Shown: positions 35,785 through 46,538, counted from the stretch's first letter. The stretch: DNA of 64,000 bases from Croceicoccus ponticola (GCF_004004515.1 NZ_RXOL01000005.1:105018-169017), one strand, 5' to 3'. Translations and numbers: made by a program. The notes: generated from the letters alone by a model not told the origin.

Positions 35785-36054
35785 CTACTCCCACGAGATC
35801 ACGCCGTCCGCCGAACGCCAGCTCGCTGGCCGGATCATTTTCTCATGGGCGATTCGGACTGACCTTATCTCCGCCTCGATCTCGCGCCGCCAATGCGCGA
35901 GGAAATCGAACAGCACCGGAAAATCCGGTGCTGCATCGTATTCCTGCCAGGCATAAATCTGCAGGAGCGAGGGGTGATCCGGCATGAAATAGCAGATTTC
36001 TGCCGTGGTCAGCCCGTATCCTTCTAGCTGAACCAGGAAAGCGCGGTCGGTCAT
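35785..36054 (-). CDS. usg: Usg-family protein
   Basis: An 89-residue protein. LEGYGLTTAEICYFMPDHPS, WQEYDAAPDFPVLFDFL and RREIEAEIRSVRIAHEKMI match the small Usg family of alphaproteobacteria, known from the region upstream of trp genes but of unknown function. It overlaps the gene upstream by four bases (ATGA). Its place beside groESL may reflect a stress role, as inferred from context only. Confidence 0.85.
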   Translation of the reverse strand: MTDRAFLVQLEGYGLTTAEICYFMPDHPSLLQIYAWQEYDAAPDFPVLFDFLAHWRREIEAEIRSVRIAHEKMIRPASWRSADGVISWE

Positions 36055-36284
36055 TGCAAGGTGGGCTGGCTGTCTGGGCCGTCGAGCGAGCGCAGTGCCG
36101 CGAATACATCGTCAACGGAAACCGGAGCTTTGAGTTCGGGAGACTGGCGCATTGCAGGATGATTTTCGACGGCATGCCGATCGGACGCCCAGGAAGCCAG
36201 GATGGCTCGCTTCACTTCGGGCTCAAGCGAGGGATGATGCGCTACATCGAACGGATGCAGGTAGCGCGCGAATGGTTGCGACAT
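36051..36284 (-). CDS. Conserved small protein coupled to usg
   Basis: The start is placed at MSQPFARYLHPFDVAHHPSL because AAGGAGG precedes it by eight bases; the frame runs 13 codons further upstream. The 77-residue product continues EVKRAILASWASDRHAVENH and ends in a flexible SVDDVFAALRSLDG region. The wording 'plan to cut at helix' seen in DUF-type partners of usg cannot be tied to a function. It is transcribed divergently from groES and its upstream region overlaps the heat-shock control region. Confidence 0.65.
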   Translation of the reverse strand: MSQPFARYLHPFDVAHHPSLEPEVKRAILASWASDRHAVENHPAMRQSPELKAPVSVDDVFAALRSLDGPDSQPTLQ

Positions 36285-36404
36285 AGGAACATCCTCCTTT
36301 CTGCCTTGCCGCTGATCACTCACTGCGGATTGCTCCGCTCACCATATTTTGTTGAGTCCATTTCAGACCGTCAAGACCCTGATAAGGCGTACGGAAAGTG
36401 CCCA

Positions 36405-36431
36405 TTGGCAGTCGCAATCGGCGAGTGCCAA
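36405..36431. promoter_or_regulatory. CIRCE-like HrcA operator
   Basis: TTGGCAGTC-N9-GAGTGCCAA differs from the CIRCE consensus TTAGCACTC-N9-GAGTGCTAA at three positions and keeps the exact 9-base spacer. It lies about 120 bases upstream of groES. Confidence 0.75.
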
Positions 36432-36449
36432 AAAATTTGGTTTGGACCT

Positions 36450-36477
36450 CTTGAAGCCGTTTTCAGCAAAACTAGAT
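36450..36477 (+). promoter_or_regulatory. RpoH-like heat-shock promoter of groESL
   Basis: CTTGAA at 36450 and CTAGAT at 36472 are separated by 16 bases, just downstream of the CIRCE-like element. The -35 matches the sigma-32 consensus. The -10 is weaker. Confidence 0.5.
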
Positions 36478-36548
36478 CGCGCACTGCCTCCTGCCGATCA
36501 TCCGGTGGAGGCGCTGTAAGTCATTTCGCTTTGTAATGGAGGTTATGC

Positions 36549-38536
<1,988 letters not shown>

Positions 38537-38544
38537 CAGGGTGT

Positions 38545-38573
38545 GGAGAGCGCGGTATCACGCTGCGCTCTCC
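38545..38573 (+). terminator. Hairpin after groEL
   Basis: The perfect 9-bp stem GGAGAGCGC / GCGCTCTCC has an 11-base loop and lies directly after the groEL stop. There is no T run. Confidence 0.55.
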
Positions 38574-38693
38574 CATCCTCCAGTGCACGGCAGTGCTGCT
38601 TAGCTGCCTGCACACGCTGTTCGAAAAAAGGCAGGTTCCGAAAACGGCGACATCAGAAAATCGGTCTAATGTCTAATGAGAGAGGAGGAGATG

Positions 38694-38885
38694 ATGACCG
38701 ACAGGTATCTGGAGTATCTTTCACGCGAACATGCGCGGCTGGAGGACGAGATCCGACTGGAAAGCAAGCGAACCCGGCCTGACGAAGTTCTGATTGCCCG
38801 CCTGAAGAAGCTCAAACTGGCGCTCAAGGACCAGATGCAAAGCTGGGCTTCCGATCACGCGAGCAGCGGTCGGCTGACCGCGTAG
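38694..38885 (+). CDS. YdcH-family (DUF465) small coiled protein
   Basis: The start is taken at MTDRYLEYLSREHARLEDEI, five bases after GGAGG; an in-frame ATG precedes it directly. The 63-residue helical protein continues RLESKRTRPDEVLIARLKKL and KLALKDQMQSW, the DUF465 hallmark. The family is widespread and often near stress genes but has no assigned activity. It sits between groEL and the hsp20 genes on the same strand. Confidence 0.75.
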   Translation: MTDRYLEYLSREHARLEDEIRLESKRTRPDEVLIARLKKLKLALKDQMQSWASDHASSGRLTA

Positions 38886-39004
38886 GAACGGACTGCGTCC
38901 TACCACATATTTTCCTGGAAGAAGGCCAGGCGCCCCTCTATCGGTGTGCCTGGATTTCTCTTGCAAGGCACGGAAAACAAACCGATAAAAAGTTTTTATC
39001 AGGT

Positions 39005-39031
39005 CTTGAAACCAAATGCGCGTTTCCTAAT
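39005..39031 (+). promoter_or_regulatory. RpoH-like promoter of first hsp20 gene
   Basis: CTTGAA-N15-CCTAAT fits alphaproteobacterial RpoH promoters. It predicts a leader of roughly 100 bases before the Hsp20 start. Confidence 0.6.
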
Positions 39032-39037
39032 TTTATC

Positions 39038-39136
39038 AGTACCGGATGCCATAACGGGTTCGGTTGGACAGAGGGCGTCGGCTCTTGGTTCCCGGCGCCT
39101 CTCATGCCCAGATTGCTCAACAAGGAGGATTTGGAA
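39038..39136 (+). promoter_or_regulatory. ROSE-like RNA thermometer leader
   Basis: The leader contains a strong stem (GAGGGCGTCGG with CCCGGCGCCTC, 39071-39101). Just before the start comes TTGCTCAACAAGGAGGA, where a U[UC]GCU word faces the ribosome site, the core feature of ROSE elements that mask translation of small heat-shock genes at low temperature. Length and position fit. Folding has not been computed. Confidence 0.5.
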
Positions 39137-39613
39137 ATGAGAACTGCATTTGATTTGACCCCCTATCGCCGCTCGACCGTCGGCTTCGATCGGCTTTTCG
39201 ATGCGCTCGAGAACAGCTTCCGCGCTGAGACGCAGGATAGCTACCCACCCTTCGACATCGTCCGCACCGGCGAGGACAGCTACCGGATCACTCTGGCGGT
39301 TGCTGGCTTCCGTCCGGACGAAATCGACATCACCGCACAGCAGAACCAGCTCGTCATCTCCGGTCAGAAGGACGAGAAAGACGAAGACGGTGTGGATTTC
39401 GTGCATCGCGGTATTGCTGCCCGTGCGTTCGAGCGCCGGTTCCAGCTGGCCGACTATGTCGAAGTGCGCGATGCGGACTATGAGCACGGCATGTTGACGA
39501 TCTCGCTCCAGCGGATCGTCCCGGAATCGCTCAAGCCGCGCAAGATCGCGATCGGAAGCAGCAAGCACGTCAATGACGACACGCCGCAGCTGACTGAAGA
39601 CAAGGCGGCCTGA
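39137..39613 (+). CDS. Small heat-shock protein, Hsp20 family
   Basis: The start is placed at MRTAFDLTPYRRSTVGFDRL after AGGAGG, within the ROSE-like leader. The 158-residue protein has an alpha-crystallin domain (YPPFDIVRTGEDSYRITLAV, GFRPDEIDITAQQNQLVISG, FERRFQLADYVEV) ending HGMLTISL, the position of the conserved NGVL motif. It resembles IbpA-type class A proteins. It binds unfolded proteins without ATP and hands them to DnaK/GroEL. Confidence 0.93.
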   Translation: MRTAFDLTPYRRSTVGFDRLFDALENSFRAETQDSYPPFDIVRTGEDSYRITLAVAGFRPDEIDITAQQNQLVISGQKDEKDEDGVDFVHRGIAARAFERRFQLADYVEVRDADYEHGMLTISLQRIVPESLKPRKIAIGSSKHVNDDTPQLTEDKAA

Positions 39614-39716
39614 GCCTCAATAACCGGGCAAATCCTCGGCGGGGTGGGTGCAACCGCACCTGCCCCACTTGACGAGGCTTTGCCTAAACCAGTCGGAAAA
39701 TAGGAGGAATGTCGAG

Positions 39717-40217
39717 ATGGCTATCCGCGATCTCATTCCCTGGAAAAGCCAGGGCCAGGACATCGTTCCCCGGCAGGAGGAGCGGGTCGATCATCCGGTG
39801 ATGTCGCTTCACCGGGATATCAATCGCTTGTTCGACGACATGTTTCGCGGGTTTTCCATGCCCTCGCTGCCGTCCATCGGACGCAGCATTGGCTGGCCGC
39901 GTGTGGAGTTGTCGGAGAACGACAAGGAAATCCGTGTCATGGCCGAACTGCCGGGCATGGAGGAAAAAGACATCGAAATCAGGCTGGACGATCATCAACT
40001 GGTGATCCGGGGTGAGAAGAAGTCCGAGACCAGCGACGAGGAACGCGGCTATTCCGAACGCAGCTACGGCCGCTTCGAGCGCCGCATCGGTCTTCCCTCG
40101 CAGATTGACGAAGACAAGGTCGAGGCCGCTTTCCGAAACGGTGTTCTGACCGTTAGAGTTCCGCGTACCTCAGAAGCGGCAAAAGGCCGCAAGACGATCC
40201 CGATCTACGCCAGTTAA
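39717..40217 (+). CDS. Small heat-shock protein, Hsp20 family (second)
   Basis: The start is placed at MAIRDLIPWKSQGQDIVPRQ, after AGGAGGAA; the open frame upstream is not used. The 166-residue protein has the bacterial class-C layout: a long N-terminal arm with DINRLFDDMFRGF, the crystallin core (WPRVELSENDKEIRVMAELP, EEKDIEIRLDDHQLVIRGEK) and FRNGVLTVRVP. It is cotranscribed with the first Hsp20. Two different Hsp20 types together can form mixed or complementary assemblies. Confidence 0.93.
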   Translation: MAIRDLIPWKSQGQDIVPRQEERVDHPVMSLHRDINRLFDDMFRGFSMPSLPSIGRSIGWPRVELSENDKEIRVMAELPGMEEKDIEIRLDDHQLVIRGEKKSETSDEERGYSERSYGRFERRIGLPSQIDEDKVEAAFRNGVLTVRVPRTSEAAKGRKTIPIYAS

Positions 40218-40228
40218 TGGCAGCCAAG

Positions 40229-40258
40229 AGGGCCGGTCCTGCCCATGGGACCGGCCCT
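40229..40258. terminator. Rho-independent terminator between hsp20 and htrA
   Basis: AGGGCCGGTCC / GGACCGGCCCT with a short loop, followed by TTCTTTG on the plus strand. It serves the hsp20 operon and lies in the convergent gap to the htrA remnant. Confidence 0.8.
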
Positions 40259-40268
40259 TCTTTGTGCA

Positions 40269-40706
40269 TCAACTTCCCGGTTCGAGTTCGAGCCTGACCG
40301 TTCGCACCTCGCCGCCGCGCATCAACGTCAGTTCAACGCTTTGCCCGACCCGAAAGTCGTCAAGGCGGGCGAGCAGGTCGCCGACCCGCGAAACAGGTTT
40401 GCCGTTCATAGCGGTAACGATGTCCCCGGGAGCCACGCCGCGCCTTGTGCGCTGCGCTGCGACCAGACCGGCGCGCTCGGCTACCGACCCGGGATCGACC
40501 CGCAGGACAAAAACACCCTCGATCCCTGAAGCGCGCTTGAGCCGGTCGTTGATATCGTCGTCGCTTTCGAGGCCAAGGCTGGGCCGCGTATAGCGCCCCT
40601 CGGAAATGAGCTGCGGCACAACGCGCATCACCGTGTCGACCGGCACAGCAAAGCCGATTCCTGCCGATGCCCCGGAGGGACTGTATATCGCGGTATTGAT
40701 CCCGAT
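40269..40706 (-). pseudogene. HtrA/Do-type protease, C-terminal fragment cut by IS6
   Basis: The minus-strand frame reads IGINTAIYSPSGASAGIGFA and VPVDTVMRVVPQLISEGRYT, the end of a trypsin-like domain, then a single PDZ domain (GVFVLRVDPGSVAERAGL, GDIVTAMNGKPVSRVGDLL). The catalytic triad, including GNSGG, lies upstream and is lost at the IS6 boundary. The missing 5' part is not elsewhere in the window. The stump completes the theme of protein quality control in this block. Confidence 0.85.
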
Positions 40707-41529
40707 GGTGCTGTCAGTCCGACGCTAACTTCTCTCCACTTGACGCAAGAACAGCTAGGCCTTCAATCAGTTATGCCGCAAGCTTCTGCCACTCGGCGAG
40801 CGCCGCCGAGCGTCGTGCTTTGAATGTCTGTCGATCGATGAGGTGGCGTTCCTGATTGAAATGGTTGGAGATCGAGGCGTGGACCGAGGCGAATTTCCGC
40901 AGTGACTTCATTCGCCGAAATCGCTGCATCGCCCGTTCTCGTCGGCGGAATGGCAGGTGCGAATTTTCAACCCGGTTGTTCAGCCATCGCCCCATCTCGC
41001 GACGGTCCTGGTTGCCGAGTTCCTTCATCGCGGCCGGGTAAGATTTCAGGCCATCGGTAACGATGGTGTCCACCTTCCCGTGGCGTTTCAATGCTTTCTT
41101 CATGAAGGTCAAAGCCGCAGATTTGTCCCGTTTCTTCGTGACGAAGGACTCCAGGACTTCACCTTCGTGATCAACGGCGCGCCAAAGATACACCATCTCG
41201 CCGTTCAGCTTCACGTACATCTCGTCGAGGTGCCACCGCCATTGGCGAAAGCCCTTCATTCGACTGACGCGCTGCCGTCGAATGTCGGCCGCAAACATCG
41301 GTCCGAACCTGTTCCACCACAGCCGAACCGTCTCGTGGCAAAGGTCGTAACCGCGCTCGAAAAGGAGGTCCTCGACGTTCCTGAGCGACAGCGGATATCG
41401 CACGTACAGCATCACGACCATGCGGATGATATCTGGTGACGAATGGAAGTATCGGAATGGATTCTCGGCCTTGCTCATCCCCTCCGGCTAGCAGGCCGTT
41501 CTCTGACCGGCCATCCTTTTGACACTGCC
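40707..41529 (-). mobile_element. IS6-family insertion sequence, 823 bp (left flank of catabolic island)
   Basis: The ends are GGTGCTGTCA and, read inward from the right, GGCAGTGTCA. Size and orientation equal those of the copy at 62467-63289. The flanking 8-base words differ (ATCCCGAT left, GCCGTGTC right), so the original duplication is gone, as happens after IS6-type cointegrate recombination. Confidence 0.85.
40771..41478 (-). CDS. IS6-family transposase
   Basis: A complete 235-residue protein starting MSKAENPFRYFHSSPDIIRM. It carries the zinc-binding-like N-terminus, WHLDEMYVKLNGE, IVTDGLKSYPAAMKELG and NRVENSHLPFRRRERAM, and ends EWQKLAA. It is nearly the same as the product at 62531-63238, differing by scattered substitutions. 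Intact and flanked by both terminal repeats, it should be able to act on all 823-bp copies here. Confidence 0.95.
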   Translation of the reverse strand: MSKAENPFRYFHSSPDIIRMVVMLYVRYPLSLRNVEDLLFERGYDLCHETVRLWWNRFGPMFAADIRRQRVSRMKGFRQWRWHLDEMYVKLNGEMVYLWRAVDHEGEVLESFVTKKRDKSAALTFMKKALKRHGKVDTIVTDGLKSYPAAMKELGNQDRREMGRWLNNRVENSHLPFRRRERAMQRFRRMKSLRKFASVHASISNHFNQERHLIDRQTFKARRSAALAEWQKLAA

Positions 41530-41629
41530 GCCGTGTCCGCTGCAAATGGGTGAAATCTTGGAATTGCGGATTCCTGCGCGCTCAATCCGTTAACTTGACG
41601 ATGCCCTCTGGCGTTGGTCGCCAGTAAGG

Positions 41630-42820
41630 CTACAGGCGTTCGATCAGGGTCGCATTGGCCAGTCCGCCGGATTCGCACATGGTTTGCAGACCGTAGCGGC
41701 CGGCCTTCACTTCCAGCGCAGTGACCAGATTCGCCATCAGCCGGATGCCCGATGCGCCCACCGGGTGGCCCAATGCGATCGCGCCGCCCAATATGTTGCA
41801 GCGGTCGAGCGTGGCGCCGGTTTCCTTGAGCCACGCAAGGACCACCGACGCGAACGCCTCGTTGACTTCGAATGCGTCGATGGCATCGATGGAAAGCCCT
41901 GCTCTGCCAAGCAGCCTTCGCGTGGCCGGTATGATTCCAGCCAGCATGATGAGCGGGTCGTCCCCGACCACCGCGAAATGCGTGATTGCTGCGCGCGGAG
42001 TCAGGCCGAGGCGGAGCGCAGTCATTTCCTCCATCATCAACACCGCACCCGCACCGTCGGTCAACTGACTGGAGTTGCCGGCCGTGACGCTCCACTCGAT
42101 CTGCGGAAAGCGCAGGGCCATCTGCTCGTCCTGGAAGGATGGCTGGAGAGCAGCAAGCCTTTGCGCGTCGGTATCGCGGCGGATGCCGCTGTCGCGATCG
42201 ACGGCGCAAGAGAGTTCATCCTTTTGAACCTGAATGGGGACGATCGTCCGCCCGGTCAGGCCGTCATCCTCGGCCTTCGCGGCGAGCCGGTGAGAACGCA
42301 ATGCGAGCTTGTCCATATCGTCGCGCGAAACCTGCCACCGGGCGGCGATCAGCTCCGCCGAGATGCCCTGGCGTACAAGCCCCTGGGGATAGCGCTGGTG
42401 AAAAAGCGGCCCTTCCGAATCTCGACCGATGCGATTGGCGCGCATGGGCAAAAGGCTCATCATTTCGACCCCGCCGGCGATGACTACGTCATAGGCGCCT
42501 GCGATTATGCCCTGGGCCGCGAAGTCGATCGCCTGTTGGCCGGAGCCGCATTTGCGGTCGAGCGTCACCGCCGGCACGCTGTCGGGGAAGCCCGCCGCCA
42601 GTACCGCCTGCCTGCCGATATTACCCGCCTGCTCGCCGACCTGCAGGACGCATCCGGTGATAACATCTTCTACCAGCGCGGGATCGATGCCGGTCCGCTC
42701 GACCAGTGCGGACAAGATCTGGGCATAAAGATCGACCGGGTGCAGTCCTGCAAACACGCTGTCGGAACGAGCGCGAATGAACGGGGACCGGACGAGATCG
42801 ACGATGACGGCGCGGCGCAT
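41630..42820 (-). CDS. Thiolase (acetyl-CoA acetyltransferase type)
   Basis: The ATG of MRRAVIVDLVRSPFIRA is used, with AAGGA upstream. The 396-residue protein has the acyl-accepting cysteine in DRKCGSGQQA (about 90), NEAFASV, GGAIALGHPVGASG and the second cysteine CESGG, so it is catalytically complete. The sequence is closer to degradative thiolases than to PhaA. It is the last gene of the leftward operon and would cleave a 3-oxoacyl-CoA at the end of the pathway. Confidence 0.93.
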   Translation of the reverse strand: MRRAVIVDLVRSPFIRARSDSVFAGLHPVDLYAQILSALVERTGIDPALVEDVITGCVLQVGEQAGNIGRQAVLAAGFPDSVPAVTLDRKCGSGQQAIDFAAQGIIAGAYDVVIAGGVEMMSLLPMRANRIGRDSEGPLFHQRYPQGLVRQGISAELIAARWQVSRDDMDKLALRSHRLAAKAEDDGLTGRTIVPIQVQKDELSCAVDRDSGIRRDTDAQRLAALQPSFQDEQMALRFPQIEWSVTAGNSSQLTDGAGAVLMMEEMTALRLGLTPRAAITHFAVVGDDPLIMLAGIIPATRRLLGRAGLSIDAIDAFEVNEAFASVVLAWLKETGATLDRCNILGGAIALGHPVGASGIRLMANLVTALEVKAGRYGLQTMCESGGLANATLIERL

Positions 42821-42833
42821 CAACTATTCCTTC

Positions 42834-44288
42834 TCAGCGAGCCATTTCGACGGAAAGCCCATTGGTGCTGTATTGGACGAGCGGCAAATTGATCGTGCGC
42901 GCGAGGTCCACGATCATCTGGGATTCCCGCGACGAGAGGAGCGGGAAGGTCTGCTTGAGCGGACCAGCGGCGCGCATCCGTTCCAGATCGCTCTCTGGCA
43001 TGAGCGCCCGCAGGATCAGTTCGTCATCGTCATCGGTGCCGTAGCGCTTGCGCAATTCCTCTATGCTGGGCTGTTCCGACGGGGAGTTAAGGATATCCTT
43101 CGCCCGCGAACTGGTCATTATCCGGTCCAGCACCTCGGCATCGATCGGAGCGACGGTTTCCCCATAATAGCCAGCAGCATATTCGACGATCTCATCGGGC
43201 ACGATCTTGTAGCGCTCGCCATTGACGACATTCAGTACCGCCTGAATTCCCACCAACTGGCTAAATGGCGTCGCCATGCCGGGATAACCCAGTTCGCGCC
43301 GGACGAGCGCTACTTCGTGCAGCACTTCGGTTAGCCTGTCGCTCATGCCGTGCTGAGCCAGCTGCGCCTTCAGCGTACCCGTCATCCCGCCCGGTATCTG
43401 ATGCTGGATGGAAAGAATATCATACTCATTATACTGGTTGACGAGGAAGCCCGCGGCCTTGCCAACGCGCTCGAAATGTTCCGCGACAGGTGCCAGCATG
43501 TCCTTGTTCAGATCATGACTGTGACCCAGCAGCTCTATGTTGTTGACCATGATTTCGGTCGAAGGAACTGAAGGACCGTTGGCGAGCGGACGGCTGGCGG
43601 TGTGGATGATCGACACGCCGAGATCTATCGCATCAAGATAGGCCTTGGCCGACTGACCCAGGATATTGTTGGCATGAAATTCGATGGGTTTGCCGCGCGC
43701 GGCACCAATGATCGCGGGCAGGAGAGTCTGGAGACGTTCCTTTTCCAGCACACCAGCCGTGTCATAGAGCAGAATCGTATCGACATTCGGAGACACCGAC
43801 AGCTTGTTCACCTTATCCGCATAATAGGCATCATCGTGGACGGGTGAGAGCGTGAACATGATCGCGCCGGCCACTTCGGAGCCGAATTCCTTGGCAACCG
43901 CCGCAAGCCTCAACATCTTGTCAATGTTGAAGAGGACATCGTAAATCCAGAAGCTTCGCGCGCCATGTCGGTTGAGCTGCCGCATCCAGGCGTCCATGAG
44001 GGAGTCGGGTGTCGTGCGGAACGTGACTGACGCATTGGACCGCATGCCGCATCGAATGGTCGAATTCGGCATTGCCTCGATCATGGCATCCATCATTGCC
44101 CAGGGATTTTCCCGGCAATGCCGGATCAGCACCTCGAACTGATTGGAGCCGCTGAAATCCACCACCCGAAAGCCCGTGCGGTCAAGATAGGGGGCGGCTG
44201 GCAAGGCCATCCCGGCCTGCATCCGCATTCCCCAGAGACTTTGCTGCCCATCGCGGAGCGTCTCGTCGAGAAAGTGAACATGCGCCAT
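42834..44288 (-). CDS. OadA/PycB-like carboxyltransferase with altered active site
   Basis: The 484-residue HMGL-like TIM-barrel protein starts MAHVHFLDETLRDGQQSLWG; the LRDxxQSLW motif and the AIMFTLSPVHDDAYYADKV stretch place it with the carboxyltransferases of oxaloacetate decarboxylase and pyruvate carboxylase. The strand normally reading IKDMAG, whose lysine is carbamylated and binds the metal, reads LLYDTAG here. The usual HxHxT metal site reads FHANNILGQ. The PycB-like C-terminal part is retained. I infer a biotin-dependent enzyme or a non-carboxylating lyase with a different substrate. It lies between the second biotinyl-like protein and the thiolase. Confidence 0.85.
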   Translation of the reverse strand: MAHVHFLDETLRDGQQSLWGMRMQAGMALPAAPYLDRTGFRVVDFSGSNQFEVLIRHCRENPWAMMDAMIEAMPNSTIRCGMRSNASVTFRTTPDSLMDAWMRQLNRHGARSFWIYDVLFNIDKMLRLAAVAKEFGSEVAGAIMFTLSPVHDDAYYADKVNKLSVSPNVDTILLYDTAGVLEKERLQTLLPAIIGAARGKPIEFHANNILGQSAKAYLDAIDLGVSIIHTASRPLANGPSVPSTEIMVNNIELLGHSHDLNKDMLAPVAEHFERVGKAAGFLVNQYNEYDILSIQHQIPGGMTGTLKAQLAQHGMSDRLTEVLHEVALVRRELGYPGMATPFSQLVGIQAVLNVVNGERYKIVPDEIVEYAAGYYGETVAPIDAEVLDRIMTSSRAKDILNSPSEQPSIEELRKRYGTDDDDELILRALMPESDLERMRAAGPLKQTFPLLSSRESQMIVDLARTINLPLVQYSTNGLSVEMAR

Positions 44289-44395
44289 TATTCTGCTCTC
44301 CTTGGGTATTCATCAGCCCATCCGTTCGAGACGGGGTAGAAATCTGTTCGCTCGGCGATCCGGCTTCAGGCCGCATTGCCCATCGGGATGCGCTA

Positions 44396-44842
44396 TCAGG
44401 GCCCCGGAGTGATGGAGAGCAGCGGCTGGTCGTATTCAAGCAGATCCCCGTCCTGCACCTGCAGTTCGCTCAGCACGCCATCGATGGGAGCCCGGACCGG
44501 CCTGATCTGGTCGAGTACGCGCAGTGCGATGATGACTTGCCCGGCATGGACCCTGTCACCGACCCCCGGCAGCTCTCCACCCTCTTTGTCATGGAACAGG
44601 ACAGTGCCCAGATGGGGTGCGCGCAAGATGGTGACGGGTGCATCCGCAGCTTCCACTTCAGCGGCTTTCAGCGCCGGCTCGCCAGCGCTTTCGAAATTGA
44701 AGCCGGACAAGTCCGAAGCCTTGGACAGGATGATTCGAAAATTATCGGCGCGCACGATGATCTGCCGCCAACCCGCCTTGTCGATCAGCGAGATGAATGC
44801 GTCGACATCGTCCAGGGTTAGTTCAACTGCACCTTCACTCAT
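44396..44842 (-). CDS. Biotinyl/lipoyl-like domain protein lacking the target lysine
   Basis: The start MSEGAVELTLDDVDAFISLI is used; the longer frame overlaps the ligase gene. The 148-residue protein has an N-terminal helical region like that of biotin carrier proteins, a linker, and a C-terminal swinging-domain fold (TILRAPHLGTVLFHD, GDRVHAGQVIIALRVLDQIR, APIDGVLSELQVQDGDLLEY). At the hairpin where carriers have (V/A)MKM it reads ALRVLD, so no lysine is available for biotin. It may be a structural subunit, a degenerate copy, or a carrier of another kind. It is encoded between the ligase and the carboxyltransferase. Confidence 0.78.
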   Translation of the reverse strand: MSEGAVELTLDDVDAFISLIDKAGWRQIIVRADNFRIILSKASDLSGFNFESAGEPALKAAEVEAADAPVTILRAPHLGTVLFHDKEGGELPGVGDRVHAGQVIIALRVLDQIRPVRAPIDGVLSELQVQDGDLLEYDQPLLSITPGP

Positions 44843-44936
44843 GGCCGCTGCTCCTGATGCTAACAGCGGGAGGGTTGAGAGCCACGGCTGAAGGTGAGAC
44901 GGGATGGTCTGAACGGAGGGACGGACTGTCCATCGC

Positions 44937-46400
44937 TCAGGCCCCCGCTTCTGCAAGAAGGCGCGTGCGAACTTCGCGGCGCAGGATCTTGTTCGCCCCG
45001 CTCTTGGGCAGTTCGGGCCACACGTCGATGGACTTGGGACATTTATAGTTGGCGAGCTGGTCTTTTGCGAACCGCAGCAGGGCGTTCGGGTCGAGGTCCG
45101 GCCGACCGGATACCACGGCATGGACGCGGTCACCCCATTTTTCGTCGGAAAGGCCGACTACGGCCACTTCCAATACGCCATCGTACGAAAGGAGCACGTC
45201 TTCCACTTCACGCGGATAGATATTGTAGCCACCCGAAATGAGCATGTCATTCTTGCGGTCGAGCAGATAGTAGAACCCGTCCTCGTCCACCGTGCCGATG
45301 TCGCCCGTGTGAAGCCAGCCGTTGCGGAACGCGGCTTCCGTAGCTTCGGGCCTCCCCCAGTAATAGGCCATGGTCTGCGGACCGCGGCACACGATCTCGC
45401 CCGCCTGGCCAGGCGGCAGGGGGCGATCTTCGTCATCGAACACCGCGACCTCCACGCCCGTATAGGGGCGACCGCAGGAGCTGATCCGGTCATGGTCCTC
45501 GGGCTTGAGGCAGGTGATGACCATCGGGCTTTCGGCCTGGCCATAGGTCTGGGCGAAGACGCGCCCAAAACGCGCTTCGGCCCTTGCGAGCAACGCGGGG
45601 GCAAGGGGCGACGCGCCATATGCGATCCGGCGCAGGGCAAGGTCGGCTCCTGCAAGGCTTTCCTCCTCCAATATCATGGCCAGCATGGTCGGAACGAGAA
45701 AGGTCATCGTCGCGCGTGTTTCTTCCGCCAGTTTGACGAAAGCAGCGGGGTCAAATTTACTCATGACGATGCTTGTCGTGCCCCGGATGAGAGCAGGCAG
45801 GAAAAAAGCGCCCGAAGCATGGGCGATCGGCGCGGCATGCAGGAGCTTATCATCCGGGCCGATGTCCGGAACAAGGTCGACGAGGAAAGCGGTAAGTTCC
45901 GCCAGTTCGCCGCGGGTCGTCAGGGTAACGGCTTTCGGACGGCCGGTCGTCCCGCCGGTATAGCCCAGACGATACGGCGCATCGAGTGCGCGGTCGATGG
46001 CGCAGGGACCATCATCATGGTCATCCGCGCGCAGCAGTTGCGCCACGTCCAGGTCGATTTCAACTTCCAGCTCCGGGCCTTCGGGCAGGCGGACGATCGC
46101 GCGACTGCCGCTATCCGACAACTTATATTGATGATCATCCTGCGTTTCCCGCGTATTTAACGAGACCCGGACAAGACCTGCCTTGGCGATCGCGTAGTAG
46201 ACCGCGAGGCAGTCGATACCGTTGGGCAGCAGAACGCCGACCCTGTCGCTAGGCTGCAATCCCGCCGCGATCAGAGCATGGCCGATCTGGTCTGTCAGCG
46301 CGTCGAATTCGTGGAAGCTGACTATGCGTTCGTCTTCGACGATACAGGGCTTATCGCCATAATAGAGAGCCGCTTGGCGAATGATGGATCCTATTTGCAT
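44937..46400 (-). CDS. Acyl-CoA ligase (ANL superfamily)
   Basis: The start MQIGSIIRQAALYYGDKPCI is chosen as usual for the family; an in-frame start 13 codons upstream is possible. The 487-residue enzyme has the P-loop YTGGTTGRPKAVTL, the adenylate-binding YGQAESP and GWLHTGDIG with RKNDMLISGGYNIYPREVE, and the catalytic lysine region SGANKILRREV. It should activate a carboxylic acid, possibly the product of the carboxylation step, to its CoA ester. It is close to medium-chain or aromatic acid ligases; the substrate is unknown. Confidence 0.93.
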   Translation of the reverse strand: MQIGSIIRQAALYYGDKPCIVEDERIVSFHEFDALTDQIGHALIAAGLQPSDRVGVLLPNGIDCLAVYYAIAKAGLVRVSLNTRETQDDHQYKLSDSGSRAIVRLPEGPELEVEIDLDVAQLLRADDHDDGPCAIDRALDAPYRLGYTGGTTGRPKAVTLTTRGELAELTAFLVDLVPDIGPDDKLLHAAPIAHASGAFFLPALIRGTTSIVMSKFDPAAFVKLAEETRATMTFLVPTMLAMILEEESLAGADLALRRIAYGASPLAPALLARAEARFGRVFAQTYGQAESPMVITCLKPEDHDRISSCGRPYTGVEVAVFDDEDRPLPPGQAGEIVCRGPQTMAYYWGRPEATEAAFRNGWLHTGDIGTVDEDGFYYLLDRKNDMLISGGYNIYPREVEDVLLSYDGVLEVAVVGLSDEKWGDRVHAVVSGRPDLDPNALLRFAKDQLANYKCPKSIDVWPELPKSGANKILRREVRTRLLAEAGA

Positions 46401-46538
46401 GTCCGTGAACTTCCTGTTTCGCAGATCCGCAGCCAGCACGCCAAAACCATGCCAGATATACTCGTCGTACCATGGTTCTGACTATCGCGACGCTGTGCCT
46501 GCACTGCATATTCCATATCGATATTCGGCGTCGCCGCT

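Noticed and set aside
41684..42892. 402-codon plus-strand frame
   Set aside because: It is antisense to the complete thiolase gene, which has all catalytic motifs; the opposite frame has none.
45120..46160. 346-codon plus-strand frame
   Set aside because: It is a shadow of the acyl-CoA ligase gene.
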